NCBI GenBank assembly: GCA_001310715.1 | Contig: BAXV01000028.1 | Span: 1-46,011, forward strand | Direction of reading: 5' to 3' | Length of the DNA: 46,011 bases | Source of the DNA: Pseudovibrio sp. JCM 19062 | GTDB lineage: Bacteria; Pseudomonadota; Alphaproteobacteria; Rhizobiales; Stappiaceae | Shown here: one piece after another, positions 30,083 through 42,033 of the stretch | How positions within the stretch are numbered: the first letter of the stretch is position 1 | Layout of the letters: each line of letters starts with the position of its first letter | The notes under the pieces: generated by a model | What the model was told of the DNA's origin: nothing | Databases searched by the model: none | Seen by the model: the letters and a program-made list of their open reading frames with translations, nothing else | Made by a program: the position numbers and the translations under genes

Positions 30083-30966
30083 TTGTGTGGAGAAAACCGT
30101 TTCCTTGGCTTAGCTTACCTGATGCCTTTTATAATAGGGCTTCTGGTTTTTACAGTTATTCCATTTGGTGCATCATTCTACCTGAGTTTTACAGACTACT
30201 CTTTGCTTGCACCAGCAAAGTGGGTCGGGCTGGATAACTTTGAAAAGCTGTTCACCCGAGACCGAACCTTCAATAAATCATTGTCTGTAACTTTGATTTA
30301 TGTGTTTAGCACAGTTCCTTTGAAGCTTGCTTTCGCATTGTTTATTGCGATCATCTTGAACTACCGGTTGAAGTTCATCAATTTCTTCCGAACGGCGTAC
30401 TACGTGCTTCAATCCTTGGTGGTTCAATCGCTATTGCTGTGTTGTGGCGCTATGTCTTCGCCAGCAACGGTTTGGTCAATATGACCATTGGTATGCTTGG
30501 TTTTGAGCCAATCAACTGGTTTGGTGATCCGGTGAATGCACTCTTCACCATCACTCTGCTGCGTTGCTGGCAATTTGGTTCGGCCATGGTGATCTTTCTT
30601 GCTGCTCTTCAAAGCATTGATAAGTCGCTTTACGAAGCTGCAGCAATTGAGAATGCGAATAAATGGCAAGTCTTTCGCCACATTACGTTGCCACTCATAA
30701 CTCCGGTTATTTTCTTCAACATGGTTATGCAAATTGTACAGGCATTCCAGGAGTTTAATGGTCCATACATCATCACCGAAGGCGGACCTTTGAAGTCCAC
30801 CTACCTGCTACCGCTCTATATATATGAACAAGCCTTTAAGCGCTTTGAAATGGGCTATGCCTCTGCGATTGCTTGGGTTCTCTTCGTAATTATTATGGTG
30901 CTTACAGTCATCGCGTTCTGGTCCTCCAAGAAGTGGGTCTATTACGCTGGCGATAAGAGGAGTTAA
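30083..30966 (+). CDS. Sugar ABC transporter permease 1 (frameshifted as read)
   Basis: About 295 residues, six membrane helices of the MalF/UgpA class. Seen: [32 protein letters not shown] and the EAA loop [22 protein letters not shown] that contacts the ATPase. The frame breaks near 30401-30411; one added C gives [26 protein letters not shown] at 30070-30074 places the start at TTG 30083, although an indel could also hide a better start a little upstream. Imports oligogalacturonides with the next three genes (inference from context). Confidence 0.87.
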
Positions 30967-30970
30967 GGTG

Positions 30971-31864
30971 ATGACTGTTACAAACGATACACTTGTTGCC
31001 CTAGAAGTCACGAGTACTAAGGTTAAGCTTCGATACTATATATCTGCGACTATTCGCTACCTTTTGCTAGGCGGTGTCGGTCTGATGATGCTGTATCCGT
31101 TGATTTGGCTGATTGGTGCATCTTTTAAGACCAATTCGGAGATCTTCGCAAATCCTAGTTTCTGGCCCTCAAAGCCGACACTCGAAGGCTTCATAAATGG
31201 CTGGAAGACATCTACGCCATACACATTCGGGCACTTTTTCTGGAATACCTTCTTGATAATCCTGCCAAAAACCATCGGTACTGCAATCAGTTGTACTGCT
31301 GTTGCTTATGGTTTTGCGCGATTTGACTTTCCTGGAAAGAAAGTACTGTTTGCGTTGCTCATCGCGACTTTGCTACTGCCGAACGTCGTGACGCGGATCC
31401 CTCAGTACCTGCTGTTCCGTGATTTGGGCTGGTTGGATACCTTCTTGCCACTATGGGTGCCCTCAGCACTTGCAGGAGATGCCTTTTTCGTCTTCATGCT
31501 TGTGCAATTCTTAAGAGCAATTCCGCGCGATATGGAAGAAGCTGCTCGTGTTGATGGAGCGAACTCCTTTCAATCCCTCGTTTACATTGTGGTACCGCTT
31601 TTAGCACCTGCGCTCATTTCGGTTTGCTTGTTCCAGTTCATGTGGACCATGAATGATTTTCTTGGCCCCCTGATCTACATTTCCTCTGTCGACAAATTTC
31701 CTGTTTCTCTTGCTCTGAAGTTGTCGATCTCTGCGACAGAAGCATTTGAATGGAACAAGATTCTGGCGATGTCCGTCCTATCACTCACACCAGCTCTACT
31801 CGTATTCTTCATGGCTCAGAAGTATTTCATCGAAGGGATTTCTAGCGGGGGGGTTAAAGGCTAG
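30971..31864 (+). CDS. Sugar ABC transporter permease 2
   Basis: Intact, 297 residues, MalG/UgpE class with six helices. It has [19 protein letters not shown] near the start and the EAA loop [25 protein letters not shown] at 30957-30961 precedes GTG 30968 and ATG 30971. It sits directly between permease 1 and the ATPase and forms the heterodimeric channel with permease 1. Confidence 0.93.
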   Translation: MTVTNDTLVALEVTSTKVKLRYYISATIRYLLLGGVGLMMLYPLIWLIGASFKTNSEIFANPSFWPSKPTLEGFINGWKTSTPYTFGHFFWNTFLIILPKTIGTAISCTAVAYGFARFDFPGKKVLFALLIATLLLPNVVTRIPQYLLFRDLGWLDTFLPLWVPSALAGDAFFVFMLVQFLRAIPRDMEEAARVDGANSFQSLVYIVVPLLAPALISVCLFQFMWTMNDFLGPLIYISSVDKFPVSLALKLSISATEAFEWNKILAMSVLSLTPALLVFFMAQKYFIEGISSGGVKG

Positions 31865-31866
31865 TC

Positions 31867-33017
31867 ATGGCACAACTAAAACTAACAAACCTACAAAAAG
31901 TCTATCCGAACGGTTTTGAGGCGGTCCATGGGATCAATCTTGAAGTGGCAGATGGTGAATTTATGGTTCTGGTAGGACCATCAGGCTGCGCCAAGTCAAC
32001 TACACTGCGTATGGTTGCTGGTCTGGAGGGGATTTCAGGTGGAACCATTTCCATCGGTAACAAGGTGGTCAACACACTTTCCCCTGGCAACCGCGGGATT
32101 GCCATGGTGTTCCAGAACTATGCCCTTTATCCGCACATGAAGGTCAAGAAAAACCTGTCATTTGGTTTGCGACTTGCGCGCAAGCCAAAAGCGGAGATCG
32201 AGCTGCTACAGCTGAAGTTGCCAGAATTCTCGAAATTGAGGATTTACTGGAGCGCCTTCCAAAAGAATTGTCTGGCGGACAAGCGCAGCGTGTTGCGCTG
32301 GGCCGGGCACTCATCAAGAAGCCAGAGGTTTTCTTGTTTGATGAACCTCTGTCGAATCTGGATGCAAAACTGCGGGCATCAATGCGCGTTAGAATTACCG
32401 ATTTGCATAGGAGACTTCGCGAAGAGGGGCGTCCGGCAACCGTTGTTTACGTAACTCACGATCAAACAGAAGCTATGACTATGGGCGACCGGATCTGTGT
32501 CATGAAGGATGGGCACATCATGCAAGTGGCCGATCCGGTAACTCTGTTTGAGCGTCCTGAGAATGCCTTCGTTGCAGGCTTCATCGGCACACCGGAAATG
32601 AATCTGGCTACAGGTAAGCTTGCTCTTGAGGGCAGACCGAGCATGTCCATTGGCACCCAGTCTATTGCGTTGGATGATGCAGTAATGTCCCGGCTGGAGC
32701 CGAACAATGGAGATGTCACGATTGGCATCCGGCCTCAGCATTTAGAATTGGCACCTGTAGACTCAAGGGATGTATTTAGGGGCCATGTTACGGCACTCGA
32801 ATTCATGGGGCATGAAGTCTACCTGCACGTAAGTATAGAAGAAAATAATTTTATCGCAGTTGTGCCAGTTGAGAAGTTTAACCCATCAATTATTCGCGGT
32901 TCTGAGGTGGCTTTAAAGGCAAATTTGAACCGTCTACATATCTTTGAAAGAGAAACTGGGAGAAATATTTCTCTTTCCAAAGTAAGTACATCACTTTCAG
33001 TGGGAGAAGTAGCATGA
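31867..33017 (+). CDS. Sugar ABC transporter ATP-binding protein, UgpC/MsmK type (frameshifted as read)
   Basis: About 383 residues. Seen: Walker [16 protein letters not shown]-loop [10 protein letters not shown], signature [15 protein letters not shown], Walker [16 protein letters not shown] and H-loop [11 protein letters not shown], then a TOBE-type regulatory tail. Walker A has Ala where GCGKS is usual, a variant that is common in this ATPase class. The frame breaks near 32200; one added base gives an open frame into [20 protein letters not shown]. Stop overlaps the next start (ATGA). Confidence 0.92.
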
Positions 33018-34276
33018 GGACTACCTTTAGTATTTTAGCAGGTTTGTTGGCTGCAACAGCAATTACCACTTCAGCACAGAGTGCCGAACTTCGTATGTCT
33101 TGGTGGGGTGGCGATAGCGTCACCAGGCGACACAAGCTGCACTTGAGGTTTGCGGGGCGAAATACGGGCACACAATCCGTCCAGAATATACAGGTTGGAG
33201 TGGACACGCTACAAAAGTGACTACTCAGATTGCGGGTGGCACCGAAGCCGACATTATGCAAATCAACTGGCCATGGCTACCGCTCTTGTCTGCTAATGGA
33301 GACGGGTTTGCGGACATTAATGAGCTTGCAGACACGATCGATTTGAGCCAATGGACGCAGGCACAATTGGATTCCGTTACAGTGAATGGCAAGTTGAACG
33401 GACTTCCGCTTTCAACAACTGGCCGTGTGTTTATGTTCAACAAGACCACCTATGATAAGGCCGCCTTGACCTTCCAAAAACATGGATGATGTGATTGCAG
33501 CAGCTGCTGTTTTCAAAGAGAAACTGGGTGATGAGTATTATCCTTATGAGATCAACGACTTGAACTCTGTTCTGACCGTATCTCTTATTGCTGCGCAAAA
33601 AACTGGCAAGGATCTTATCGATCCCAAGACGAAAACTGTCGCTTGGACGCAAGCTGAACTGCAGGACGCCATCGAGTTCTACGGAATGCTTGTCGATAAG
33701 GGTGTTACTCGTTCATGGAAAGTGGCTGCCGCTGATGGCAACAAGATGGAGCTCTATGAAAACGCCAAGTGGTTCGATGGAAGACTTGCAGGGTCCTACG
33801 AATGGGATTCAACTTACTTCAAGTATTCTGGCCCAATGAATGATGATCAGGAATTGGTTCCAGTTCCAATCTTGAAGGTTAAGGGCGCTGTGACTGAAGG
33901 CGTCTACCGTAAGCCATCTATGCTGTTTGCGATTTCCAAAAACAGCGACAATCCAGAGGCCGCTGCGCAAATTGTAAACTGCATGCTGACCGAGGAAGAC
34001 GGCATCGTGGCGATGGGTTCTGCTCGCGGGTTGCCAGCAAGTGCCATTGCATCAAAAATCCTGGCGGACAAGGGTGCGATTGATCCAACTCTTGTCGCTG
34101 CGAATAAGATTATTTTGGACGGTGAAGGCCCAGGCGTATCTCCGTTTAATGAACACCCTGGCGTTCGTGAAGTATTCATGGACTCTCTCGAGCTCTATGC
34201 CTACGACGAAATCACTGCCGACGTTGCTGCTCAGGAAATCATTGATGGTATCAATGACGTTATGAGCCGTTACTAG
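33014..34276 (+). CDS. Sugar ABC transporter substrate-binding protein (frameshifts as read)
   Basis: About 420 residues with a signal peptide (cleavage after AQSA) and the family 1 extracellular solute-binding fold: LRMSWWGGDSRHQAT, TTQIAGGTEADIMQINWPWL, GLPLSTTGRVFMFNK, AGSYEWDSTYF. Frames change near 33120 (one C missing) and around 33475-33487, where two losses together restore FPKTWDDVIAAAAVF. Its position in an operon of galacturonic-oligomer enzymes suggests it binds oligogalacturonides; that is inference. A strong hairpin follows. Confidence 0.9.
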
Positions 34277-34289
34277 TTTAAAAGTTGAT

Positions 34290-34317
34290 CCTGCGGGGAA
34301 CTTCTGTTCCTCGCAGG
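34290..34317 (+). terminator. Intercistronic hairpin after the binding-protein gene
   Basis: CCTGCGGGGAAC and GTTCCTCGCAGG form a 12-bp stem with one G-T pair around loop TTCT. No T-tract follows, so it is likely an mRNA-stabilising or processing stem that raises binding-protein output relative to the enzymes downstream. Confidence 0.65.
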
Positions 34318-34338
34318 CCATCCAACAGGCTTAAACCA

Positions 34339-35872
34339 ATGAACAAAATCACACGAATTGACGTGTCTGTGTTAACAGCGCGAACCGTCAGCTTGCGCCT
34401 AATTGCAAGTGGAGCCAAATATCATCTGGATAGTAGAGTTGGGTGGGAACTTCGCGACAACGACGGAGTTATGCGCTCCGGTGATACCAGTAAATCAGTT
34501 TTATTCATTGATGATCTACAGCCAGATCGCGAATATACTTTGAGCTTGCTGAATGGGATTTCTTGCAAGTTTAAAACAGACAGCTGTGCTGGATTGATCT
34601 CTATAACGAGTTACGGTGCAGACCCCGCGCTTTCAGACAACCAGGCGGCAATTTCCCGGGCCATTGAGAATGTCCCAAAAGGGGGCACTTTGTTCATCCC
34701 GAAAGGGTTTGGTATTCTGGGGTCGTTTTCGCAAAAAGCGATATGACTATCTACCTTGAGAATGGTGCAACTCTAGCAGCTGTATCTGATCGGGACATGA
34801 TCCCGATCTTAGAATCCCATCACGACGACGGGAGGATGCTTGGAACGTGGGAGGGACTTCCAGATGCCTGCTACGCATCCATTATCACAGCAATTGACTG
34901 CAAAAATCTAACTATTACCGGCTCTGGTACTATTGATGGTCGGGGAGAAGAGGGTGATTGGTGGTTATGGCCCAAAGAGACCCGCAATGGTGCTCGCCGA
35001 GCCAGAACGTTGTTTTTGAGCGCTTGTGAGAATCTACGGATTTCAGGAGTTTCAGTTCAAAATTCGCCATCATGGACAGTACACCCTGTCTACTGTCGTG
35101 ATGTGGTCGTCTCGGCAGTTTCGATTTTCAACCCGTCAGATTCTCCAAATACAGATGGATTGAATCCAGAGGCCTGCGAAAATGTAGTGCTCGAAGGTGT
35201 GCATTTCTCAGTGGCGACGATTGTATTGCCATTAAAGCCGGAAAACGCGGTGATGGATCAAATCACCATCTTAGGCCTTGTCGGCATATTGATATTCGGA
35301 ACTGCCTGATGGAGCGTGGCCATGGGGCCGTGGTTATTGGCTCGGAAATGAGCGGTTCTGTTACTGACGTCAATATCTATGATTGTGAGTTTGCGGGAAC
35401 TGATCGTGGTTTACGTCTCAAGACACGTCGGGGCCGAGGCGGCGAAATTACGCGAATTTCCATTAGAGATACCAAAATGGATGGCGTCCATACTGCTGTA
35501 AGTGGCAATTGTTTTTATTTTTGTGACGCAGATGGGAAGTCTGATTGGGTTCAGTCCCGCTCACTCCATGAGGTCGATGAAACAACGCCAAAAATTCACG
35601 GCGTCCTTTTGGAAAATTTGGAAATACGAAATGTGCGTATAGCCGTAGGTGCCTTTTATGGGCTTCCAGAAGCTCCCATTGAAGGCGTCAAGATCTCAAA
35701 AATTCGAGTCACTTTCGACGAGAGCGCTGAGGGAGGAGAGCCGGTTATGGCTTGTCAGATACCCGCAATGCACCACGAAGGTTTCATAGTAGACAACGCG
35801 CATGTGATGTTTGATGCGGACGCTCAGTTCACATTGCTTCAGAGCGAAAGCGAGAGGGCAGTGTCATGCTGA
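34339..35872 (+). CDS. Glycoside hydrolase family 28 polygalacturonase, probably intracellular (two frameshifts as read)
   Basis: About 511 residues. A fibronectin-like N-terminal module (to about residue 85) precedes the right-handed beta helix. GH28 active-site motifs are all present after correction: SPNTDGLNPEAC (NTD), SVGDDCIAIKAG (DD), ERGHGAVVIGSEMSG (GHG) and GLRLKTRRGRGG (RxK). Frames change near 34709 and 35216; one added G each gives IPKGVWYSGVVFAK and SVGDDC. No signal peptide is visible, so with an importer in the same operon it probably trims oligogalacturonides in the cytoplasm as an exo-enzyme. Its stop overlaps the GH105 start. Confidence 0.9.
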
Positions 35873-37000
35873 CCAAGTACTTTGAGAATTATGCTGATCA
35901 ATACAATCTCTATAAAGCAGGCCCTTTCTGCTACGAGGATGGCTGTTTATATAATGGATTGATTGCGCTTTATCGCGCAACTAGTGAAGATAAATGGCTT
36001 TCTCATTTAAAGCGCCTTATTGACAGGCAAGTAAGCGAAGACGGAAGCCTATCTGGTTATAGTATTGATGACTATAATATTGATAATATTCTATCCGGTA
36101 GGGCACTTTTATTTCTCCATCAAGGCCTTGGGGATCAGAAATATCTGTCTGGTGCAAGCCTTCTTGCCGAGCAACTTTCAAAACACCCACGCACTAAGTC
36201 TGGAGTGTTTTGGCATAAGAAGCGGTATCCTTGGCAAATCTGGTTAGACGGGTTGTATATGGGGCAGCCGTTCCAAATTGAATTTGCCAAACTAAGTAAT
36301 AATCCCGAATTAATTGAGGATTCACTTTCGCAACTATCGATTGCTCTTGAATTATTGTGGGTTCCACAAACCCGACTTTACGCCCACGGCTATGATGAAG
36401 CCAAAGTGCAAAGCTGGGCAAATCAGGAAACAGGACATTCCAGCGCACACTGCACGTGCTTTGGGTTGGTTATGCATGGCTCTGGTCGACATTCACGAGA
36501 TGACCGACTGTGGATTGGGTGAGGGGCTCACGCATCGTTTGACGGAGCTATTGAACCGGGTTTGTGAGCTTCAATCCAGTTCTGGCCTGTGGCTACAAGT
36601 GATTGACCAACCGCAGTTGGATGGCAATTATGAGGAAAGTTCTGCCTCTGCCATGTTGAGTTATGCGCTTATGAAAGCGGCTCGCTTAGGCATCGGGACA
36701 CAATATTGGAAGGTTGGCCGAAAAGCTCTGGCGGGCTTGGAGAAGCTTGTCGTTCACGGCGATGCCAGTGGATCGCCTGCAATGACGCAACTGTGTGAGG
36801 TTGCTGGTCTCGGTGGATTTGAGTCGCGAGAGAGAAATGGCACCGCAGAATACTACATTTCTGAGAAAGTAGTTGCAGACGACGTTAAAGGCGTTGGGCC
36901 TTTGATGATGTCTGTCGCAGAGTACAAGCGTTCTAAACACGATTATGAGCAGATTGATTTGCTGCAACCCGCAGATGCTAGGGAAGAAGAGCATGGCTAA
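35866..37000 (+). CDS. GH105 unsaturated galacturonyl/rhamnogalacturonyl hydrolase (frameshifted as read)
   Basis: About 378 residues, alpha/alpha-barrel. Seen: [34 protein letters not shown] with the catalytic Asp region, [29 protein letters not shown] after correction, and [19 protein letters not shown]. The frame breaks near 36453: two G are missing from what should be TGGGCA, restoring the family H(W/F)xRAxGW motif. It cleaves the 4,5-unsaturated uronate left by pectate lyase from the non-reducing end. It overlaps GH28 upstream and uxaC downstream by a few bases. Confidence 0.9.
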
Positions 37001-38469
37001 ATTCTTGTCTGAGGACTTTCTTCTACATTCGAAATTTGCGATTGAACTATATAACGACTTCGCAAAAGATATGCCGATCATTGATTATCACTGTCACCTG
37101 CCACCCAATCAGGTTGCCGAGGATTATCGCTTCAAGAATATTACCGATATTTGGCTGAAGGGAGATCACTACAAGTGGCGGGCGATGCGGGCCAATGGAG
37201 TGGATGAAGTCTATTGCACGGGCACAACTGTCAGTGACAAAGAGAAATTTATAAAATGGGCTCAGACGGTTCCCTATACGGTGGGAAATCCGCTTTATCA
37301 TTGGACGCATCTCGAGCTTCGCCGTCCCTTTGGTATTGAGGGTGTTCTTCTGGATGGTAAGTCCGCAGAAACTATCTGGGATTCCACCAAAGAGATGCTG
37401 GCCACACCGGAGTTTTCTGCACGTTCCATCATGAGAAAGATGAATGTGAAGATGGTCGGGACCACTGATGATCCCACGGACGATCTTGCCGCTCACAAAG
37501 CGGTTGCCGCTGATGATAGTTTCGATATTCAAATGCGCCCGAGCTGGCGCCCGGACAAGTCTTTCCTCATTAACGCACCTGCATATCCGGAGTATTTGGC
37601 TAAGCTTGGTGAAGCCGCCAATGTTGATATTTCAAGTTTTTTTGGATCTTTGTCGTGCTCTGACAAACCGGCTTGACCACTTTGCTGCCCATGGGTGTGT
37701 CGTCTCTGATCATGCGCTCGATGTTGTTGTTTATGAAGAGGCAAGTCAGCGCGAATTGGACGCAATCCTTGCCAAAAGACTACGCGGCGGATTGGTTTCC
37801 CAACTGGATGCAAACCGTGTTCAAACTGCGGTACTGGTTTTCCTTGGTCGTGAATATGCAACCCGTGGATGGGTACAGCAATACCACATCGGGGCCTTGC
37901 GTAATACTAACGAGCGAATGCTAGACACGCTGGGACCGGATACTGGATTTGACAGCGTTAATGACGGCCTGATCGCTGCACCGCTTGCCAGGTTGTTGAA
38001 TGCTCTGGAGAAGGACGACGCACTGCCTAAAACCATCCTTTACTGTCTAAACCCGCGCGATAATGAAGTCGTTGCTTCCATGTGCGGTAATTTCCAAACA
38101 GGGGGTGTGCCGGGCAAAATTCAATTTGGTTCTGCTTGGTGGTTTAACGATCAAAAGGATGGAATGATCCGCCAGATGGAGCAACTCAGTCAGTTTGGCT
38201 TGTTGTCCCGTTTCGTTGGAATGCTTACCGATAGCCGGTCATTTCTTTCCTATACCCGCCATGAATATTTCCGCCGGATTTTGTGCCAGATGATTGGTGA
38301 ATGGGTAGAGCTTGGTGAAGCCCCTGACGACATCAACCTGTTGGGGGGGATGGTTCGAGATATTTGTTACAACAACGCGAACCAGTATTTCGGCCTGAAC
38401 CTTGAGGATTTTCAAAAGGAAAAGCCAAATTTAAACCAGCCAGAAATTGTCGCGGGAGTACTTGCATGA
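36993..38469 (+). CDS. uxaC: Glucuronate/galacturonate isomerase (frameshifted as read)
   Basis: About 492 residues. UxaC converts D-galacturonate to D-tagaturonate. Seen: [21 protein letters not shown] (metal His-x-His), [38 protein letters not shown], and the end [19 protein letters not shown]. The frame breaks at a T7 run (37637-37643); reading six T gives [21 protein letters not shown] 36993 overlaps the GH105 stop by eight bases and the stop overlaps uxaA by four, so the three are coupled. Confidence 0.95.
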
Positions 38470-39974
38470 GCAACGATTTGAGTTTGGATTTGGACTGCCG
38501 TAAATTTCTGAAAATCCATGGCGAAGACACGGTTGCGATTGCCCTAAAGGATCTGGTGCAAGGTGAGAGCTTCTCCGGGGTAACGCTTGCGGACGATGTT
38601 CCTTCGGGCCACAAGTTTGCTTTGGTTCCTATAAGCGAGGATGAACCGTCATTAAGTACGGCTTTTCGATTGGCAGAGCTACATGTGACATTCCCGAAGG
38701 TGCGCACATACATACGCATAATTTGCGCACGGGTCTTGGCGGGGATGAGAGCTATTCATATTCGGGTTCACCGCATGAAGAGCTACGGTCCAACACGAAT
38801 GTGCCGCAGATCATGGCATACGAACGCGCCAACGGGGATATTGGCATCCGCAATGACATTTGGATTGTACCGTTGGTTGGGTGCATCAACGTTATTTCGC
38901 AGAATATAGCCCGCCAATTCGAGGCATCAGGAAAGTTGTCGGAGGGAAGTCAGGTCACGGTTCTGGCACATCCCTTTGGTTGTTCCCAGCTTGGTGATGA
39001 TCTCGAAAACACACGTGCTATCCTGCAAAACCTCGTCGTTCATCCCAATGCAGGTGGTGTACTCGTGATTGGTTTGGGCTGCGAAAACAACACTCTTGAC
39101 TTATTCCAAAAAGGTCTGGACCTACCCGATGAATCTCGTGTGCGTTTTATGGTTGCACAAGATTACGACGACGAGAATGAAGTTGCTCTGGCCCATCTTG
39201 ATGAGCTTAGCACCCAGCTACACCGCGACAAGCGGGTTGCGGTTGGCGTAGATCGCCTTCGTGTTGGCTTGAAATGTGGCGGTTCAGATGGGTTCTCCGG
39301 CATAACTGCAAATCCGTTGTTGGGTGCGTTTTCTGATTGGTTGTGTAGCCGTGGGGGTACGACTGTTCTTAGTGAAGTCCCTGAAATGTTTGGTGCAGAA
39401 CGCATTTTGATGGAGCGTGCAGAGAACCAAGGGGTGTTTGGGGAAACCGTCAAACTGATCAATGATTTCAAGCAGTATTATCGTGATCACAACCAACCGA
39501 TTTATGAGAACCCATCACCTGGCAATAAATCGGGCGGTATCACGACACTGGAGGAGAAGTCCCTAGGCTGCACACAAAAAGCGGGCACAGCAATCGTGCG
39601 CGACGTGGTGCGGTACAAAGAGCGGCTCTCCAAGCGCGGTCTCAATTTATTGGAGGCACCGGGTAACGATGGAACCTCTATCACGCGCTTGCTGCCAGTG
39701 GGTGCCACATGGTGCTGTTTACCACGGGACGAGGAAATCCAATGGGGGCCGTTGTGCCAACCGTGAAAGTTGCTCCAACAGTCCGCTTGCCACCCGGAAG
39801 AAACACTGGATCGATTTCGATGCCGGAATACTCCTAGAGAGCACGGGTAACATAAACGAACTGTGCGATGACTTTGCCGAACTAATTATGCAAGTGGCGG
39901 CAGGCAAGAGGACCCGGAATGAGACCTCGCGCAATCAGGATGTCGTTCTGTTCAAGTCTGGTGTCACATTGTAG
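38466..39974 (+). CDS. uxaA: Altronate dehydratase (three frameshifts as read)
   Basis: About 500 residues. UxaA dehydrates D-altronate to KDG. The N-terminal SAF domain (residues 1-90; [26 protein letters not shown]) is followed by the catalytic part with [46 protein letters not shown] and [17 protein letters not shown]. Frames change near 38648, 39690 and 39774; one added base each gives [27 protein letters not shown] and a [16 protein letters not shown] join. Last gene of the GH4-to-uxaA operon. Confidence 0.94.
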
Positions 39975-40303
39975 GCGTGACAATTGAAGGCTCGTGAGAA
40001 GCGACTGGGAAATGAACGCGGTCAGCATCGAAAGCTAAATGGGCGGTCCTGCCCAACTGATACATCATCCCATTGGGTTGCGGTAAGTGGCTGGGCGCCT
40101 ATCAATTTTCGACAGAACAATCCTTGCGATTAAGCTGCCTTTCAGGTTGGGAGGGTGACTAATACGCGAGATACGGTTTCAGAGATTCCACGCGCGGTAA
40201 AAATGGGAATTTGCCGGCGTGGGCCAGATAGATCGCGAAGATTTATCTAGGAATATGAAAGTTGGAACTTTCTAGTACGGATTTCGATCCAAGGGAGAAG
40301 ACA
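39975..40303. promoter_or_regulatory. Region upstream of the pectate lyase
   Basis: About 330 bases without a supported gene. Just before the lyase start is a near-continuous palindrome GAAAGTTGGAACTTTC (40257-40272; 7-base arms), a good candidate operator. A GGGC/GCCC hairpin lies at about 40039-40052. The lyase has its own ribosome site (GGGAGAAG at 40293-40300) and is probably transcribed from here. Confidence 0.45.
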
Positions 40304-41850
40304 ATGAGAAAGCTACTTTTAGGGGCAACTGCACTTGCTGCACTCGGTCTATTGGTTGGGCAGCCATTTTCCACGGAGGCTCGCGCGTCGGAGGGCGTGA
40401 CCTGGGAAAACAGTGATCTTCATACAGTCTCATTGATGTTGAGCGAACCTATGCTGAAGGTCGATGGTGGTTATCATGAGTTGCTTGATGGCCGTTACCT
40501 CAAGCCAATTCAAACCGAAAATAAAACGGTTATGGCACCTCTCGATGATATATTCGACGAGCTTAATGGCACGGTTCAATCAGACGGCGAAAAAAATTAC
40601 GTTTGGTCTCAACGGCAAGACAGTTTCCATGACAGTGGGTTCAACTGCAGCTGTGGTGAACGGCCAGACCGTTGAAGCTCCGGAGCTGCGCAAGTGATTG
40701 AAGGGGCTATCTATGTGCCTTTCCAGTTTGTAATGGAAAGCCTGGGTGCCAAGTACTCCTGGAATAGCCGCCGCGAACTTGCAACAGCTACTCTCCTGCG
40801 ACCAGCGGGAAGTATGTTCAAGGCGCAAAAAGGCAAAATAACCATTCGTTCAATCGTTAAACAGGACGACGAATGGTATCACTCTGACCAAGCCTCTCAA
40901 GTCGTTCAAGGCATCCTTGCGAACCAGAATGATGATGGCGGTTGGTTCAAGCTTGGTAGTTCAGACGATCTGTCAGCAGTTATTGATCGTGATTTGTTTC
41001 CAAACTATCGGCAAAAATCTACGATAGACAATGATTCAACCACGGTACAGATGGATACGCTGGCGCGTGTTTATTCTATCAAGCAAGACGCTGAGATTAA
41101 AGAGAGCCTGCTGAAAGGCATCAAGTATCTCATTGACGGTCAGTATGAAAACGGTGGTTGGCCGCAGTTTTTCCCTCAGACTGTAGGCTATCACCAGCGG
41201 ATCACATTTAATGATAACGCTGTTTCCAATGTTCTTGAATTGCTGCAGAAAGTTGCCGATAAGTCCGGTGATTATTCCTTCGTTTCAGACGATCTGGCAG
41301 CGCAGGCTTCAGCTGCGGTTGATCGTGGATTGCGTCTGATTTTGGACACCCAAATTGTAGCCAATGGCGCAAAGACTGCTTGGTGCGCGCAATATGATGA
41401 GGAAACTCTTGAATGCGCTAGAGGCCGCTCCTACGAATTGGCTGCTATTAGTGGGGATGAGAGTGTGAACATCATTCGTTTCCTTATGAGCTATGATGAG
41501 CCTCACAGGAGATTGTTGATACGGTCAATAGTGCGGTTGCGTTCTTGAATACCCAGGCGATGAAAGACAAAAAGCTGGTTCGCATCACGGATCCAACGTT
41601 GGAATTCGGGAGAAAGCGTATTCTGGCAGATAAGGAAGGCAGTACGGTCTGGCCTCGCTTTATTAATCTGGAAACACTGAAGCCGCTGTTTTCTAACCGT
41701 CAGGGTGACAAGCTAGATTCCTATGATCAAGTCAGCTACGAGCGCAGCGAAAAATACAGCTGGGTGGTGACCTCTCCGGGTAAGTTGTTCAAGAATGAAT
41801 ATCCGAAATGGCAAGCAAAGCATTCACCAGATTTCAATGCACTTGACTAA
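40304..41850 (+). CDS. Secreted PL10 pectate lyase with copper-amine-oxidase-N-like domain (three frameshifts as read)
   Basis: About 513 residues. Signal peptide (cleavage near EARA), then a domain of about 100 residues like the copper amine oxidase N-terminal/stalk module (MAPLDDIFDELNGTV, GSTAAVVNGQTVEA, IYVPFQFVMESLGA), then a PL10 catalytic domain: QNDDGGWFK, IDNDSTTVQMDTLA, YENGGWPQFFPQ, TFNDNAVSNVLELL, WCAQYDEETLECARGRSYEL. Frames change at an A7 run (40590-40596, one extra) and near 40694 and 41504 (one missing each), giving EKITFGLNGK, RKVIEGAIYVP and EPSQEIVDTVN. It cleaves polygalacturonate outside the cytoplasm by beta-elimination and feeds the rest of the island. Confidence 0.88.
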
Positions 41851-42033
41851 GGGAAATTGAAATGGGGAGGAAGGGCGTCTTCATGGCGTCCTTTCTTAGA
41901 TTGCGTTCGAAGATTTAGGGAATGCCGCCATCGGAAACGCGAAACTCCTCTATCTCCTATGGATAGATATGACACTTTATTGCTCTCCAACATTGGAGGA
42001 GTTTTGCCACCATTTTTAGTTTTGTAGCGGGTG
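41851..42033. other. Non-coding junction between the pectin island and the IS scrap
   Basis: No gene is supported. AAACTCCTC (41942-41950) and GAGGAGTTT (41996-42004) form widely spaced inverted arms, which may be the edge of a decayed mobile element. Confidence 0.35.

Noticed and set aside
31981..32007. Defective Walker A (GCAKST instead of GCGKST) in the sugar ABC ATPase
   Set aside because: I recall this Ala variant as common among UgpC/MsmK-type ATPases, and all other motifs are intact, so it is not evidence of inactivity.
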